From Tenebrio molitor (taxonomy: Eukaryota; Arthropoda; Insecta; Coleoptera; Tenebrionidae), in assembly GCF_963966145.1 (NCBI RefSeq), contig NC_091046.1, forward strand, positions 13,640,001-13,704,000: a DNA stretch of 64,000 nucleotides. The letters are read 5' to 3'. This document shows positions 1 to 11,236 of this stretch, piece after piece. The first letter of the stretch is position 1. Every line of letters starts with the position of its first letter. The notes beneath the pieces were generated by a model. The model was not told the DNA's origin. It made no database searches and was given only the letters and a program-made list of their open reading frames with translations. The position numbers and the translations under genes were made by a program.

Positions 1-45
1 CGCAGTCCATCGATAGACAGATTTAGTTAATAGTATACAGACATA

Positions 46-453
46 CAGACAGATTCACATAACTTTCCGACCCTAAGGACATTTAAATGCAGCCAGTAAT
101 ACGTTATTCAGTTATAAGTTGATACCTTTATTTACTATGAAATCTGACCACTCCTGGCATTATTGATAATCACTCGACAATTCTTTTTTGTATAATTCTA
201 AAATATTTTTTGTTAATTAAAATGTGCTCCAATGACGAAAGGGTCGATATGATATGGATATGACGAGACAGTTTCTTAAATAGAAAGAAAACTGTCATTT
301 TAAAAATTTTATAATTGAGACTTTTGTGAGGGATGTCCAAACCATACAAAATTTTAAAACAATTCATATTTTTGAATCAAGTTATGAATGAAAAACGTAT
401 TACTGGCTGCATTTAAACTTTATCAGGGTCGGAAAATTATGTGAATCAGTCTG
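46..453. mobile_element. Non-autonomous inverted-repeat element (MITE), TA-flanked
   Basis: The ends are inverted copies over about 55 bp: the left reads CAGACAGATTCACATAA and continues through TTCCGACCCT and AATGCAGCCAGTAATACG; the right is its reverse complement with a few changes. TA lies outside both ends. There is no coding capacity, and the 65-codon frame inside is a by-product. TA duplication and TIRs point to Tc1/mariner-type mobilisation (inference). Confidence 0.7.
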
Positions 454-503
454 TAATATCAGATATTGCAACGCGACTCATTATAATATGTCTATATAAT
501 ATA

Positions 504-912
504 CAGGGTTATGATAAAATAACGCACAGTATTAATTTTTGGAAAAAATGCAAAAATACAGTTTTTTAAATTCTGCGTCTTTTAGCGTATATGTATAGAA
601 AAATAATTGGGTCAAATTTGTCAAAGTTATGTCGTCATTAATATTTTTTTGAAATGGGAAGTTACGATACCGATTAGATTATTTGATAGAGCTTATTTTT
701 CTGGATTATAAAAATCTAGTTTAAGTAGGGATTACATAAAAAAAATAAGCAAATTTATTAAACTTGATTTTAATAATAACTAATAAATATGTATGCTTAT
801 TTTTTTTAAATTAAACAATACTTTAAAAAACTGTTTGACGTGTTTTTGCATTTTTTCAAAAGTTAATACTTTACGTTTTCTGAATTTTATGGGTTACTTT
901 ATCATAACCTTG
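504..912. mobile_element. MITE with CAGGGTTATGATAAA ends, TA-flanked
   Basis: The left end CAGGGTTATGATAAAATAA is mirrored at 890-912, and the inner portion (TTTTTGCATTTTTTC and the oligo-A/T next to it) is also inverted, giving imperfect 70-90 bp arms around an AT-rich centre. TA is present on both sides. No frame of note. It belongs with the other CAGGGT-ended elements of the window. Confidence 0.7.
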
Positions 913-954
913 TATAGCTAATAGCTATTTACAATCGAGTGTGAGAAGTTATAA

Positions 955-1836
955 TCTATTCATTTTGATTGTGACCACTCCGTAGTAACTTTTCACTTGC
1001 TAGGTTATTGATAGGGAATTTTAGATAACACTAAATCCAGTCGTAGTTGGCAACTCTCGGAGGCGCCATTTTGACAGAAACGTCATGCTCACACAAGACA
1101 GAACGGAGAACGACTTGCGCAAACGTTTTTCGACGTACACTGTGCGCATATCTATAAAATTGAGTTTTGGTACAAAATTTTAGAATTCAAAAAGAAAATG
1201 CCACGTCGTCTTCTCAAAGTTGGGACCAAACGGTTAATATTGACTTGTATCGAGACATTTATTGAAGCCAACGGGAAAACAACTCACAAAAACGAACATC
1301 ACCAATAAAGTTAACTCTATTTGTGCTTTTTTGTTGTACATTTTGGCTAGTAAGTGTTGTAGTTTGATACCTTCTGCCTTTTCATCCCCTGTAAATCATT
1401 ATTTTGAACTTTCTGTCTGATTAGTTTTTATTTGAAAATAGGTATTTGTATTAATCAATGCTAATTGAAAGTTCTGATTACTGCCAAATTACCATTTCCT
1501 TCGTTCTTCATTAATATCGAGAATTGCATGAGGTGATTTCGAAGTTTTTACGTTAATTAATCTGTACTTACCTGGATATAACTCCACTTTTCAACAGACG
1601 TGATCACAGAATAAGACACACGTTTTTAGTTTCTCCTACTTCAAATATTGATTTCCGTTATTAATATTGATAAATACATTAGAATCATTGCTTTACTACC
1701 ATGGTCAAGTTTTGACAATTCTGACATTTTCACATCATGTTCACACCATACAAATATTTAGTGTAAAACGTATGCAGCACACAGCTAAACAGCGCCTACT
1801 ATGTTTTTCGTTGTGGTCACAATCAAAGTGAATAGA
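955..1836. mobile_element. 882-bp TIR element, TAA duplication (PIF/Harbinger-like), copy 1
   Basis: Terminal inverted repeats of about 24 bp begin TCTATTCATTTTGATTGTG and are mirrored at 1813-1836. TAA (952-954 and 1837-1839) flanks both ends. A near-identical copy lies at 34271-35187 with the same ends and the same TAA. A 3-bp TWA duplication is the PIF/Harbinger habit, so that superfamily is inferred. No transposase is present. A 36-codon frame at 1198-1308 is kept in both copies. Confidence 0.75.
1198..1308 (+). other. Small 36-aa open frame inside the TAA-type element (copy 1)
   Basis: ATG at 1198 opens a frame beginning MPRRLLKVGTK and ending KTTHKNEHHQ. Its TAA stop is part of an AATAAA hexamer. 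The second copy (34518-34628) keeps the same start, length and stop, with at least one synonymous and one Ile/Phe change. I do not recognise the protein. It could be a captured host 3' exon or a chance frame preserved because the copies are young. Confidence 0.25.
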
Positions 1837-1839
1837 TAA

Positions 1840-1916
1840 CACATTTTGCAGCGCGAAGTTTAATTTGAAGCACGACGCGCAGCGGAGTGTTTCATTAACT
1901 GAGCGTTGCAAAATGT
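1840..1916. repeat. Short palindrome with GC-rich hub (A)
   Basis: The ends ACATTTTGCA and TGCAAAATGT are perfect inverted copies, with looser pairing further in (TTTAATTTGAAGCA against the GTTTCATTAACT side). The centre is asymmetric and GC-rich: GACGCGCAGCGGAGTG. It sits directly beside the right end of the 0.9-kb TAA element. The centre resembles those at 21.4 kb and 51.4 kb although the arms are unrelated. Confidence 0.5.
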
Positions 1917-2070
1917 TTCACACACAAGGTATGTATAATGCTTTTTCGCCGACGTTTTTTAATTTAAAATTTTAAAAACAATTACTACTTTTCGAATTTT
2001 AATGGAACGCACCCAAGAATTGTCAAATGTAAGGTAGAACCGACAGATGGCGCTGCTTTTGTCATTTCTT

Positions 2071-3104
2071 CATAGACAACACAGTAAACCTATAGAACGC
2101 AAACTCCCATAGTTTTTTGTGCCCTGACGCCATCTACTGGCTTGTGGTAGGTGCAAAATAAGACAGCCAGCTGGATGTCCTGGCTTTTTTATTTATTTTA
2201 ATTTAAAGTAATTTATTTATGAAACGAAAAGACAACGTTTATTTTGAAGTTTTTATTTTCAATCTTATTCTATACATTTCCATTGCATTTTTATAAATTT
2301 TGGTTCGGTACTTATTTCTTTTCCTCAATTGCGGCAAACAGAAATTTATCGAATCCTTGCCTTGCATTGCTTTGCTCTTTATTTTGACATCGAATTTTGC
2401 ATGAAGTTTTATACGTTTTCGGTACATTGCAACCCGAATTTTGGATCGACATTCTGCCTTTTTATAATTTTGAATATGCTCAGCTTTTCTTATTTTCTTT
2501 TTGAAACTTTCACAAGGATTTATATCTTCATTACTACATAAAATAGGAGTTACACAATTATAGTGTCTTCAATAGAAATGTCGTAGATCAGTAGATCGGA
2601 TGAAAATTCTATAAAAAGTAGTTTTCAGTTAAAATATAATTATCAATAGGTATTTTTTTACTATTACTGGAAGTAAGTCTGAACTGGAAAAGAAGGGAAG
2701 TTGTATCGAGGGTACGGCCATATTCGTTCGTGCCGAAGTCTTTGCTGGTAAAATGAAGTCCACACACAGTGTAGCTGTTACACCTACACTTTCCTTAGGC
2801 TCCAAAGTTGATAACTACTTACTACTCGTCTTTTTAATCCATTCCATAAAACGCCCAGGATATTTAATTTGATTTTGAAATCTATGGCGAGTTCCACATG
2901 GCTAAGTCGCACAATAGTAAATTTATTACTTATGACTTGATATGTCAAAATATAACTTTTTAAATTTTGGCATAAGTTTCCGGGATTTTTATTTTTATAA
3001 AACGGCAGCGTCCCCTGACGGCTTGTGGTGGGTGCGTTTCCAAAAAAAAAAATGGGGAAAATGCATAGGAGTTTGCGTTCTATAGGTTTATTGTGTTGTC
3101 TATG
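2071..3104. mobile_element. 1.03-kb TIR element with 8-bp duplication (hAT-like, non-autonomous)
   Basis: The ends CATAGACAACACAGTAAACC (2071) and GGTTTATTGTGTTGTCTATG (to 3104) are inverted copies, and similarity runs about 40 bp in (ATAGAACGCAAACTCC). The 8-mer CATTTCTT occurs immediately outside both ends (2063-2070 and 3105-3112), the duplication size of hAT elements. Inside, a direct repeat around CTGACG and GGCTTGTGGT occurs near each end. No transposase frame is visible. Confidence 0.75.
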
Positions 3105-3112
3105 CATTTCTT

Positions 3113-4261
3113 TTAGATTTTATTTTCTAAAACTAATTGAATTCAAAATGTATACATATTGTTTTTCTGAAACTCAGCTTCATTAATTTAAAATTGTGTA
3201 TTTCTTCTACGTTTCTAAAGGTTACAAAACAAGGATTATTTACTTTGCCGCATAGAATGTGGGAAAAATTCACCGTCGCACAATCGCTGTAAAAACAAAG
3301 TTTCATGTGACGCGAAAAGTGCGTATTTGCAAAGTTTCCATCATAGGAGGTCAAAAATGTATTTAAAGGTGTATGCAGGGTCATTGTTTGTTTTGTATGA
3401 CAAACATTTCTCTCCAGCTCCCTTTAGTTATGTAACATACGAAGGAGTACCGGTTAATAAAATAACAAATTGTAAGCAGGTAAATAATAAAGCAGTTTCG
3501 TCTGTTCTCTCCAGAGATCATAACATATTCAGTGCTAACTTAGTCTAGCATTATTAACAAGGGCTAAAGTTTACGCCACTATTGAAAGCTAATTCTGCAT
3601 TAATAATGATACATAAGTTTAATTTTATTAAATTTTAACGTTGTTGCAATTTTATTACATTAATGTGGAACATTATTATAGGTCCTAAGTGATAAATAAT
3701 GAAACAATAGTGTTAAACGATAAATTTATATCAAAGATCAAAAACTCGGCTGAACCTTCATATTTTCAAAGAATGAAATTATTAAACAATACTGAATACT
3801 GAATCTAGCATCATGTACACATGTTATGATCAGCAGCATGGTTAATATTTGACGAACATATTGGACTTGAATTTTAGTCTTGTTTAACACCACTTGTTGC
3901 AGCATAAACTATTAACTGAAACTCTTGCTGTTCGACAAATTGCTGCCTGTCCCTAATAATGGTCTTAAATAATATATCTGTTGCACTACTGATCCAAAAT
4001 TCGAAACTTTGTAATTAGGATGTTCAGGTTACCTTTATCAAAGACTTTGGTACAATCATTGTTACCTATGTAATATTAACCATTTCTCAAGACAAAAAAC
4101 ATGTGTTTTTTTTTTAACATGGGTTGGAAGTTAATAAAATTTGTAGCAACTCGTATGGTTCACGATTAATGAATTGAAGAAAGTAATTACTAACAATTAT
4201 AAATACCTTTAAAACAAAATCTGAAGCAATATTGTACCAACTCATTTTGTAATTTATGTAT
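3113..4261. other. AT-rich stretch, nothing recognised
   Basis: No exon-like frame with splice sites, no TIR pair and no RNA gene was seen here. Two overlapping short frames near 3.1-3.5 kb lie on opposite strands, lack family features and look incidental. Confidence 0.5.
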
Positions 4262-4344
4262 GTATAGCAATTATTATTAGTAATAATTATTTAACTAACT
4301 CCGAAACATAGCTAAATAATAATTATTACTAATAATTGCTATAC
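4262..4344. repeat. 83-bp AT-rich palindrome
   Basis: GTATAGCAATTATTA at the left is mirrored as TAATAATTGCTATAC at the right, with about 30-bp arms around an AACTCCGAAACATAGC centre. The phrase AACTAACTCCGAAACA recurs as a direct repeat about 80 bp downstream (from about 4373), so part of the unit has been duplicated. Confidence 0.6.
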
Positions 4345-4663
4345 GTAACAGTATTAACTGAGTATTAATTTAACTAACTCCGAAACATTACTTTTGGCAT
4401 TTATTGTTAATTTAATAACAATTAATTCACTTTACCAAACCTCTCTATGTGCCAACCTACTTCAAACTATACAGCATTCACGATTGTTTCAAATTCGGAC
4501 TGTCTATGAAAATCTGACATTTTTTAGTTGGCAATATTGTGATTTGGCATAGTAAATCTATTTTAGATTATAATTAAATTGCACTAAATCATTTACGGAA
4601 TTGACAACAAGACGATAATTTGCAACGCCTGTTCTGATTTGTTTTCTTTTTGATCACTTTGTA

Positions 4664-4987
4664 CAGAGTTGTTATAAATGATTGTAGTCCAAGTAGGCGT
4701 AAAAACTGAATGTAAAATTTATGGTTGCCGCTCCCTATAAAAAACATCAAAATGATGTGAATAAGTGAGTACACACCGTACACACACAGGAGTTAAATTG
4801 AGTGCAAAACAATTCAATATTTTTGTATGAAATCGTTTGTTTAACAAAAATTCTCTTCAGCGCACTTTTCACCTAAAAGATCACAGTGACAACGACAAAA
4901 ATTGACAGTGCATATGAAAGCGGCGGCAAAAATTTCATAACATAGGCATGGCCTGCTTCGACTACAATGATTTATATAATAACCCTG
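4664..4987. mobile_element. MITE family with GATTGTAGTC ends, copy 1
   Basis: TA-flanked element with ends CAGAGTTGTTATAAATG and CATTTATATAATAACCCTG reversed. It is homologous along its length to 57948-58276 but in the opposite orientation: shared internal pieces include GTTGCCGCTCC, GTGAGTACACACCGT, AGTGCAAAACAATTCAATA and the GACTACAAT end. Non-coding. Confidence 0.75.
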
Positions 4988-4989
4988 TA

Positions 4990-6410
4990 TTTAGAAGAAT
5001 TGTAACGAGATGTATTTCTACAGTGATTTATTGTAGATCTGGTACGTGGTCGCTTTTCATTTGTTATGTCTATATTTAGTTAGAAAATTACATGTATAAC
5101 TACCTAATTATGGCATTTAGATGAGGTCATTAAAAACGTAATTTCTGTTCAAGGTAGGTGCACTATGAAAATATCATGAATCATAAAATTTAATCTAAAA
5201 ATTGTGGAAAATGTGAGTTCTAAATCTTTGGAAATCCCATTAATTACAATGTTTATCTACCATCACGTAACCTACAAAAGTTTTTTTACAGTGACAAGGT
5301 TTCCGTGAAATTAAACGGATTGTTATCGTTAAGAAAAAAGTTAATGGAAATTGAAGAGATTAGCTAAGATTACATGGAGCCCATCATGTTATTATTTTGA
5401 ATGAACAGTGGAGCTTTTTAATGATTCCATTTATGGAATGAAATCTAAAGAACATAAATAAATTCCCTTCGGTTTGACAGTTAATCGATAATCAGTAGTC
5501 ACCAATCACCAGCAACCGCAACAATAAACAAGAATTTCTGACATCGATCAAGCTGATGTGAATATTTTTAGTCAAAGATATTGATTGTGGGCCGGGTAGA
5601 TACGATGTGCGAGGAGCAGACGTCAAAATGTTTTGCTGGAAAGTTCACGGTTTGTAAATTACGACACCAGATGTGGTGATTATAATGGGTAATGGAATAA
5701 TGCAGAGCTAAACGAAAACGGAATTCACCAGCTCTGCTCTAGTCCAACTTGGATTGCATTCATCGATTCGCCGCATCACCTTTCTAAATCAGCCTACATT
5801 CCACGATCCGCTCAAAGAAAATCATCTACTTGATGTACTCGGCAACGTGGAATATCTGGCGAACTACTCAATTTACCCTCTTTGCGTAATTCACTCGTAC
5901 TACGTCTTCCATTTTTGTATAAAGTAACAAAGGATATAGGGTTTTTCCCCAGAATGTTAAAGAACGTCTGAAAAGATTTCTGTTACATACCTACAAACTG
6001 TGCATGATACATCTACGAGTATATAAAATACTATGTATCCAAACACCTAGTTAAATCTCTGAGAAGAATAATGATATATTAAGGACGTACGTAAACTAAT
6101 AATAAAATTGTTAATAAAAATTATTGTATGAATTATAAATAAATTAAATCACAAGGATTTTTGATATTTGTTGTTTTGAATTTATTTTAGACGACTTTTA
6201 TCTGTGGCCCATCAGAAGTCAGGCATGGTAAGAAGCACATTATAAACGAAAGTGCTGTCAGACTTAACAAGACAAAAACAGGAACAGAAAATCTCAGTCA
6301 GTCTGTTCGAGACTATTGTAAACATGATTTATTTGTACGTAATGGAAATTTATAATTTCAATTTCATTTTTTCATTAAGTTTTTGATAATAAACCCTAAA
6401 TGTTAGAAGG
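4990..6410. other. Non-coding stretch with one stop-free 71-codon frame
   Basis: This is mostly AT-rich DNA without TIR pairs. A less AT-rich island at about 5.59-5.92 kb contains a frame on the + strand (5712-5924) open for 71 codons without an ATG, reading for instance HSSIRRITFLNQ and NHLLDVLGNVEYLANY. No clear acceptor or donor fits, and I recognise no family. It may be an eroded exon or chance. Confidence 0.3.
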
Positions 6411-6419
6411 TCTTCTGTA

Positions 6420-6717
6420 ACAGCCAGAATAGCATTAGATCTCAGTAGCATAGAATAGATCAGATTGTCAAGAATTTCCTGAGGGACACCTCATTCTTCA
6501 TTGAGGGCAATAACGAGCTCTCGGAGTGACCACGATGACACCTGTCGAGCTGAAATACATCTCTCTAAAACATCACAGACGTATTCAATTAGATTCTATT
6601 TCGGTGAAAATGCAAACCAGTGCATTTGTACCCCAACATAGTCGAGCACTAACATCCACAAAAAGAACTGTTGCTCCACTGCTGCGTCATATGGAAGCGT
6701 TGTGCACTGTACAATGA
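6420..6717 (-). pseudogene. Tc1-like transposase, C-terminal relic
   Basis: The reverse strand reads a decayed C-terminal third of a Tc1-type DDE transposase. The SPDLNPIE block appears as SPK-stop-NLIE (about 6580-6605), followed by YVCDVLERCISARQ, SLRELVIALNEE, a stop in place of W, GVPQEILDNLIYSM and LRSNAILAV. This matches the family's usual 'WDVLGR..., LR-L...EEW..IPQ..I..LI.SM..R' layout. The rest of the gene and both TIRs were not found. Non-functional. Confidence 0.6.
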
Positions 6718-7013
6718 GCTATAATGTAAGAAGTGGTGTGATATTATCTTCAAATAAAATCAAGCTGCAGATTCAAAAAGTTCCTGGGATGAGTTAAATG
6801 TTATGCTACCACAAGCTCATATTTGATGAGAGAATATAATGAATGAATAAATAAGGAATATTTAAATCTATAAACAAACGCTACTGGATTTACTTTTTGA
6901 TAACTGCATTTTTAGAATCAATTTACTGATTGCTTTTCGGTATTTTTTCTTCGTTATTTGCTCTCCGCAATACAGAAATCTGCTGTGAAGACGATTTCAT
7001 ATCATATATTAGA

Positions 7014-7440
7014 CATTCACGATCTTTTTGACTGATTCAGTGATGCAACGGATGCAACTTTTTTTTTCTGTTCACATTTTGTTCCCACCGCATTGCCAGA
7101 TTTATGATTTTAATATTCATAAGAAAGTAAATGATTTATTAAGTGTGTAAAAATAATTTTAATTTGGATAAAAGAAAAGTCAAAATTGCCAAAATAATTT
7201 TGTTGCGACAAAAAATTTCCATTAAACGGTGCTACTTCCAATTTAAAGAGGACAGACCAGATTTAAGAGATCCGGCAACAATATACCTACCTATTCAGAA
7301 AATATAACCTTAAACTGAAAACAACTTAACCTAACAGAAAAAGTGTCAATTTCCTTTAGGGAATTTAGTTGTCACGGAGGTACTGCCAACAAAAACACTA
7401 GATGGTCATAGCCAACTCGGTCCCAAAAAGATCGTGAATG
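7014..7440. mobile_element. MITE with CATTCACGATCTTTTTG ends
   Basis: CATTCACGATCTTTTTG at 7014 is mirrored by CAAAAAGATCGTGAATG ending at 7440. The flanking duplication is not obvious. The first ten bases are shared with the ends of the larger element at 12512-14597 (CATTCACGAT-G), so the two families may use related transposases. Non-coding. Confidence 0.6.
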
Positions 7441-7509
7441 CCTCATATGTGGTGATACTACAGTCTTTGAGTTGCAGCCAAATCGATTCACAATATGTTG
7501 CATTAAGCT

Positions 7510-8110
7510 AAGAAACAAATACAGGGTTAGTTGCAACCGAAACTACAAACTTTTATTTATGTCCGTCATCACTGCTTCATAGTCCGGAAAATTAGTATCG
7601 CGAAGGCGGTCTTTTAATTTTCGTAATAAACAGAAGTAACTAGAAATTAGATTGAAGTTGTTTAAAACCAAAATTATGAACAGCAGTCCTGAAATGCAGC
7701 TCGTGTGAGCCGGAGGGTTGTCCTAATGGAACAACATACTCGTACCTATCAATGATTCTCTTCAAATTTCAATAAACATACTACTTACTACTCTATCCAT
7801 GCGCCAAACAGCCAATCAAAAGTATTCCACGAGAAATCCAAAAGGCTAGTACCATAACCTAGTCTGGTGGGGTGGTTTCACGAAATTTTTGAGGGCGCGA
7901 TAAACTTTGTATCCCTATTCCTTTTTTTGGTGGTATGACTCTGGATTAAAGTGATTAACCAAAGTTTCATCGACCGTTAGAAATCTTTTAATCTGTTCTG
8001 ATCCTGGTTATTGATGGCTAAATTCTCCTCAGAGGTCACGTCCCTCTGATATCGTGTTAACATTTTCAGTATCCATTCAGCATTGTCTTTAAACCAAATT
8101 AATCATCCAT
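7510..8110 (-). pseudogene. Mariner-like (DD34D) transposase relic
   Basis: Reading the minus strand downwards, successive mariner landmarks appear: FLTVDETLVNHFNPES (about 7.96 kb, first Asp), then SFWISRGILLI (about 7.83 kb, family FWD..GI), then H-stop-DNPPAHTS (about 7.71 kb, second Asp, with Q changed to TAG), then FGFKQLQ, SNF, ITKIK. The HPPYSPDLAP block holding the third Asp is missing, apparently deleted. Frameshifts and stops break every part. The 3' side ends at a CAGGGTTAGTTGCAACC sequence at about 7.52 kb that may be its terminal repeat. Not functional. Confidence 0.65.
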
Positions 8111-8547
8111 TTTTTTTCTACACCACCCATAGAAAATCCATAATTCTCTGTTCATCTATCGCAAAGAACTAAATCAATGCCTTTTTGTGTCTCAAAAGTA
8201 TTGGAGTGTCGAATGCGGCGCGTCATGCATGTTACAACATTCTTTGCCAAGTTTAAAATCTATGAATCAGTTGTTACACGCTAGATACGACAGTGCAAAT
8301 TCATTGAATACTTCACTCATGTTCTTAGATTTCTTCCAGTGATGTTTAGATTGTTTAGATCAGTTGTAATTACATACACAGAAAATTACGCTTATATTTA
8401 CATAAATATTTGTTAGTAATAATACTAAAATTTAGGACTGGCGAAGTTTTTTTTATTATATGTAGTATCTCTCTTATTTTATAAAAATAATTTTCTTGCA
8501 GTTGAAATTTTAATCACTCACCACCAAACAGATCCAAACTAAAACTT

Positions 8548-8910
8548 TTATTGGGTATTCAGATTTATAGGACTAACAGCACATTTAAGAAATGCCGACG
8601 ATCCATTATCATATTTAGCCGAAAGGTAAGACGATTTTACACAACATTGTAAATCATCTTCTTTACTAAATATAATATAACCGACTTTATGGGAACATAA
8701 AAGTCGTACCCACTTTAGTTTGTCGAAACCGTCGTATAACAAAAATTGTCTTGTCAACTCATGTATTTTATGGAACATGCAAAATAGATCCTTTGTCTTA
8801 CAATCATTACGAAATGGATTCGAGATGATCTCATCCTCCGTCTCTGCCATCAACGATCCGAGCTCATGATGCATTCTCGCAGCTACAGAGGTGAAGGATT
8901 TATTGCTAGA
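8548..8910 (-). CDS. Unrecognised open frame, about 120 codons, possible terminal exon
   Basis: The minus strand is open from an upstream TAG near 8.91 kb to a TAA at 8548. The first ATG is at 8874 (MHHELGSLMAETEDEI...). The product is mixed polar with six cysteines and no transmembrane segment, and ends AVSPINLNTQ; the stop is embedded in an ATAAAA hexamer. I recognise no family. Codon use and the run of open codons exceed what the surrounding AT-rich DNA gives, which is the only support. It could be a 3'-terminal exon or an old element fragment. Confidence 0.3.
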   Translation of the reverse strand, partial: SSNKSFTSVAARMHHELGSLMAETEDEIISNPFRNDCKTKDLFCMFHKIHELTRQFLLYDGFDKLKWVRLLCSHKVGYIIFSKEDDLQCCVKSSYLSAKYDNGSSAFLKCAVSPINLNTQ

Positions 8911-10971
8911 ACACTATAAATTCTAATTTACACCTAACTCGGCATTGGTTTTGCTGTGAAAGGTAATTTGTAATTTGGTTTAGATCACTGGATGGTAATT
9001 TATTTAATTACGGGGTTAGTACCATCTAAATATTTAAAAAATACTAGCACCGGAATCTTGTATAATTAATCTCTGCAAAACGTGCCAAATTAATTCCTGA
9101 CGTGTACATGACATTAAAATATGGAAGAGTTGAGTTAAATAATATCTGCGTGAAGATTCCCAAGAGTGTGTACGTACATATGATATAATGACGTCTCGGT
9201 AAGGCATCTGTTATTTTATTAATCAAGTCAGCTACACGGACCCTATTCAAATTGTTGGAAACTAAATACACAACACATTTATGAAAACTCAGACGCGCTT
9301 AGTTTTACACAACTTATGACGAGCTGGATGTATGGCCTCCAATTTAGAAATTTGTTACTAGAAAGCTACATTTATTAATCTTATTTTAAAACATAAAGGG
9401 GATTAAGCAATATTAATAATTTATTTTTTTATTTGTAGTACACTTCATGAAGTGTATTTGTGATGTGCTTAACTCAACTGTTAGTTCCAAACCCGGCCAG
9501 CTGCGACTTCACCAATAGAACGATATTTTGGTTTGACTTGGAATTATGGAAAGAAATTATGAAAAAATGAAAAACTGAAAATCAGAACTCGGACTGTGCC
9601 ACAACACAATGTGCAACGTTACTAAAAACAATTCAAAACACGAATTTTGCATTGGAACTCAGTGTCATAATTGGATTCTGAACAATTTTCCTTCAGCTCG
9701 AAGCAAAACATCCAGAATTGGCCTATTCTCGAGATCTCAGTTGGCCGAGTTTACAACTTGCAGTCGAGTGAGTACCTGAAAAGATCGACCTCATGAAATT
9801 TTACTACTGTGTAAAAATCTCTACTCCTAAAAATAATAATAAAGATATAATAAAAATGAAAATATCAGGCTGATATTGCGTATTGATAAAATTATTACTT
9901 GCAGAGGTAAATAATTCATATTTTAGTACAAAAACTTGGCTAATAATAATCTAACCTGTATCTTATCCTAAAAGTGCCAAGATCCTAAAATCTGAACAGA
10001 TCGATTTTGGAGCTAATAGAGCATCTCTTAATTTAATTAATCTAACTTTTATGTAACTATGACAAACTGTTTTCTTAGACCTTAGAGGATGGAATGTTCT
10101 CCTTTGCTGCCAATATTTATAAATTTTAACCGAAAATGACACTGATAATTAAAATTTTTAATTGAAATTAATTACTTATAACCAAAATTAATTACTTATT
10201 ACCGATGAACTATACCTACTTAAATCAACGTGTTAAATACTAAAATCCAAAAAGTCATTTAGTTATTTGAAAATTTAGCATTTAGGTAACTTCGTTACCT
10301 TATTTTACCACACGGAACCACGAACCTGCCATTATTTCAAACTTTGCATCAGCATTTAAGTGCAGTCCTATCAAACTCTGAAAGCCAGTAAAAATTTGAT
10401 GTATATAAGGTCTAAGGAAAACGTGTTGTTTTGTTCTTAAAATGAACGACTTATAGCGGAGCAAAATAATAATAAAGTATGTCATAAAAATGTTTTATGT
10501 TTCTTCAACAAGCAAATAATTTTTGTTACCGATTTATAAAATTATTTTGTACACATCTTAGGAATCCATTTATTATTATAAATCTGAATCAATGTATAGG
10601 CAAGAATAAGCAGTTACGAAGCGCTATCAAGAGAAATCTCCTCTTAGACTAGCCCTTGTAGAAAAACATTTTCTGTTTTTCATATGATAAAATATGTCTA
10701 ATCACAACGTGCTACGTCGATAGTAAAGTTAATGATCTCCAATCTCTTAACATGAGTTTTTTTACGATTCAAATGTCGATTTTTACTTAACAAATGGCAG
10801 TCATTGCGTCATTCATCATCTGTAATAGTATTTGTGAACAGTTATTTTTTCCAAGGATTTCCTCAAAAAATATTTTTAGGTTGTTAAGACAGGTCATATT
10901 TCACGTCGGTTTAAAACAGAATTCCATCCATGACTAGTGTTAATTTCCATGTAGAAATTCTAACATGTACT
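8911..10971. other. AT-rich stretch, little recognised
   Basis: No TIR pair or confident exon. A minus-strand frame at 9044-9271 starts at GTG and has one hydrophobic stretch (YIICTYTLLGIF), but has no supporting splice sites. An 18-bp perfect palindrome TACACTTCATGAAGTGTA lies at 9439-9456; it could be a dyad binding site, but nothing else supports that. Confidence 0.4.
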
Positions 10972-11236
10972 ATATCGTCGGTACACAAGAAAAGTGACAC
11001 ATCTCAAAAATCCTCATTTTTCAGGAGAACGATTTTAAAATAAATACTGTTGTGCATTTTGACGTTATACAACGTACATTTTTTAGAATTTCTTGATTGA
11101 TTTGATCAAGAAAAATTGTAACATTCTAGAAAATGTACGTTTTATAACCTCAAAATACACAACAATATTTTAAAATCGTTCTGCTGAAAAATGAGGATTT
11201 TTGAGATGTGTCAGTTTTCTTGTGCACCGATGATAT
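10972..11236. mobile_element. 265-bp fold-back element
   Basis: Two arms of about 120 bp are inverted copies. The left starts ATATCGTCGGTACACAAG and runs through GACACATCTC, AATCCTCATTTTTCAG and ACGATTTTAAAAT to GTACATTTTTTAGAAT; the right arm mirrors all of this with scattered changes. The loop is short (around TTGATTTGATCAAG). Overlapping frames on both strands are consequences of the symmetry. Confidence 0.75.

Noticed and set aside
9439..9456. 18-bp perfect palindrome as an operator or regulatory site
   Set aside because: No gene nearby, no repeats of the site in the window; chance is plausible in AT-rich DNA.
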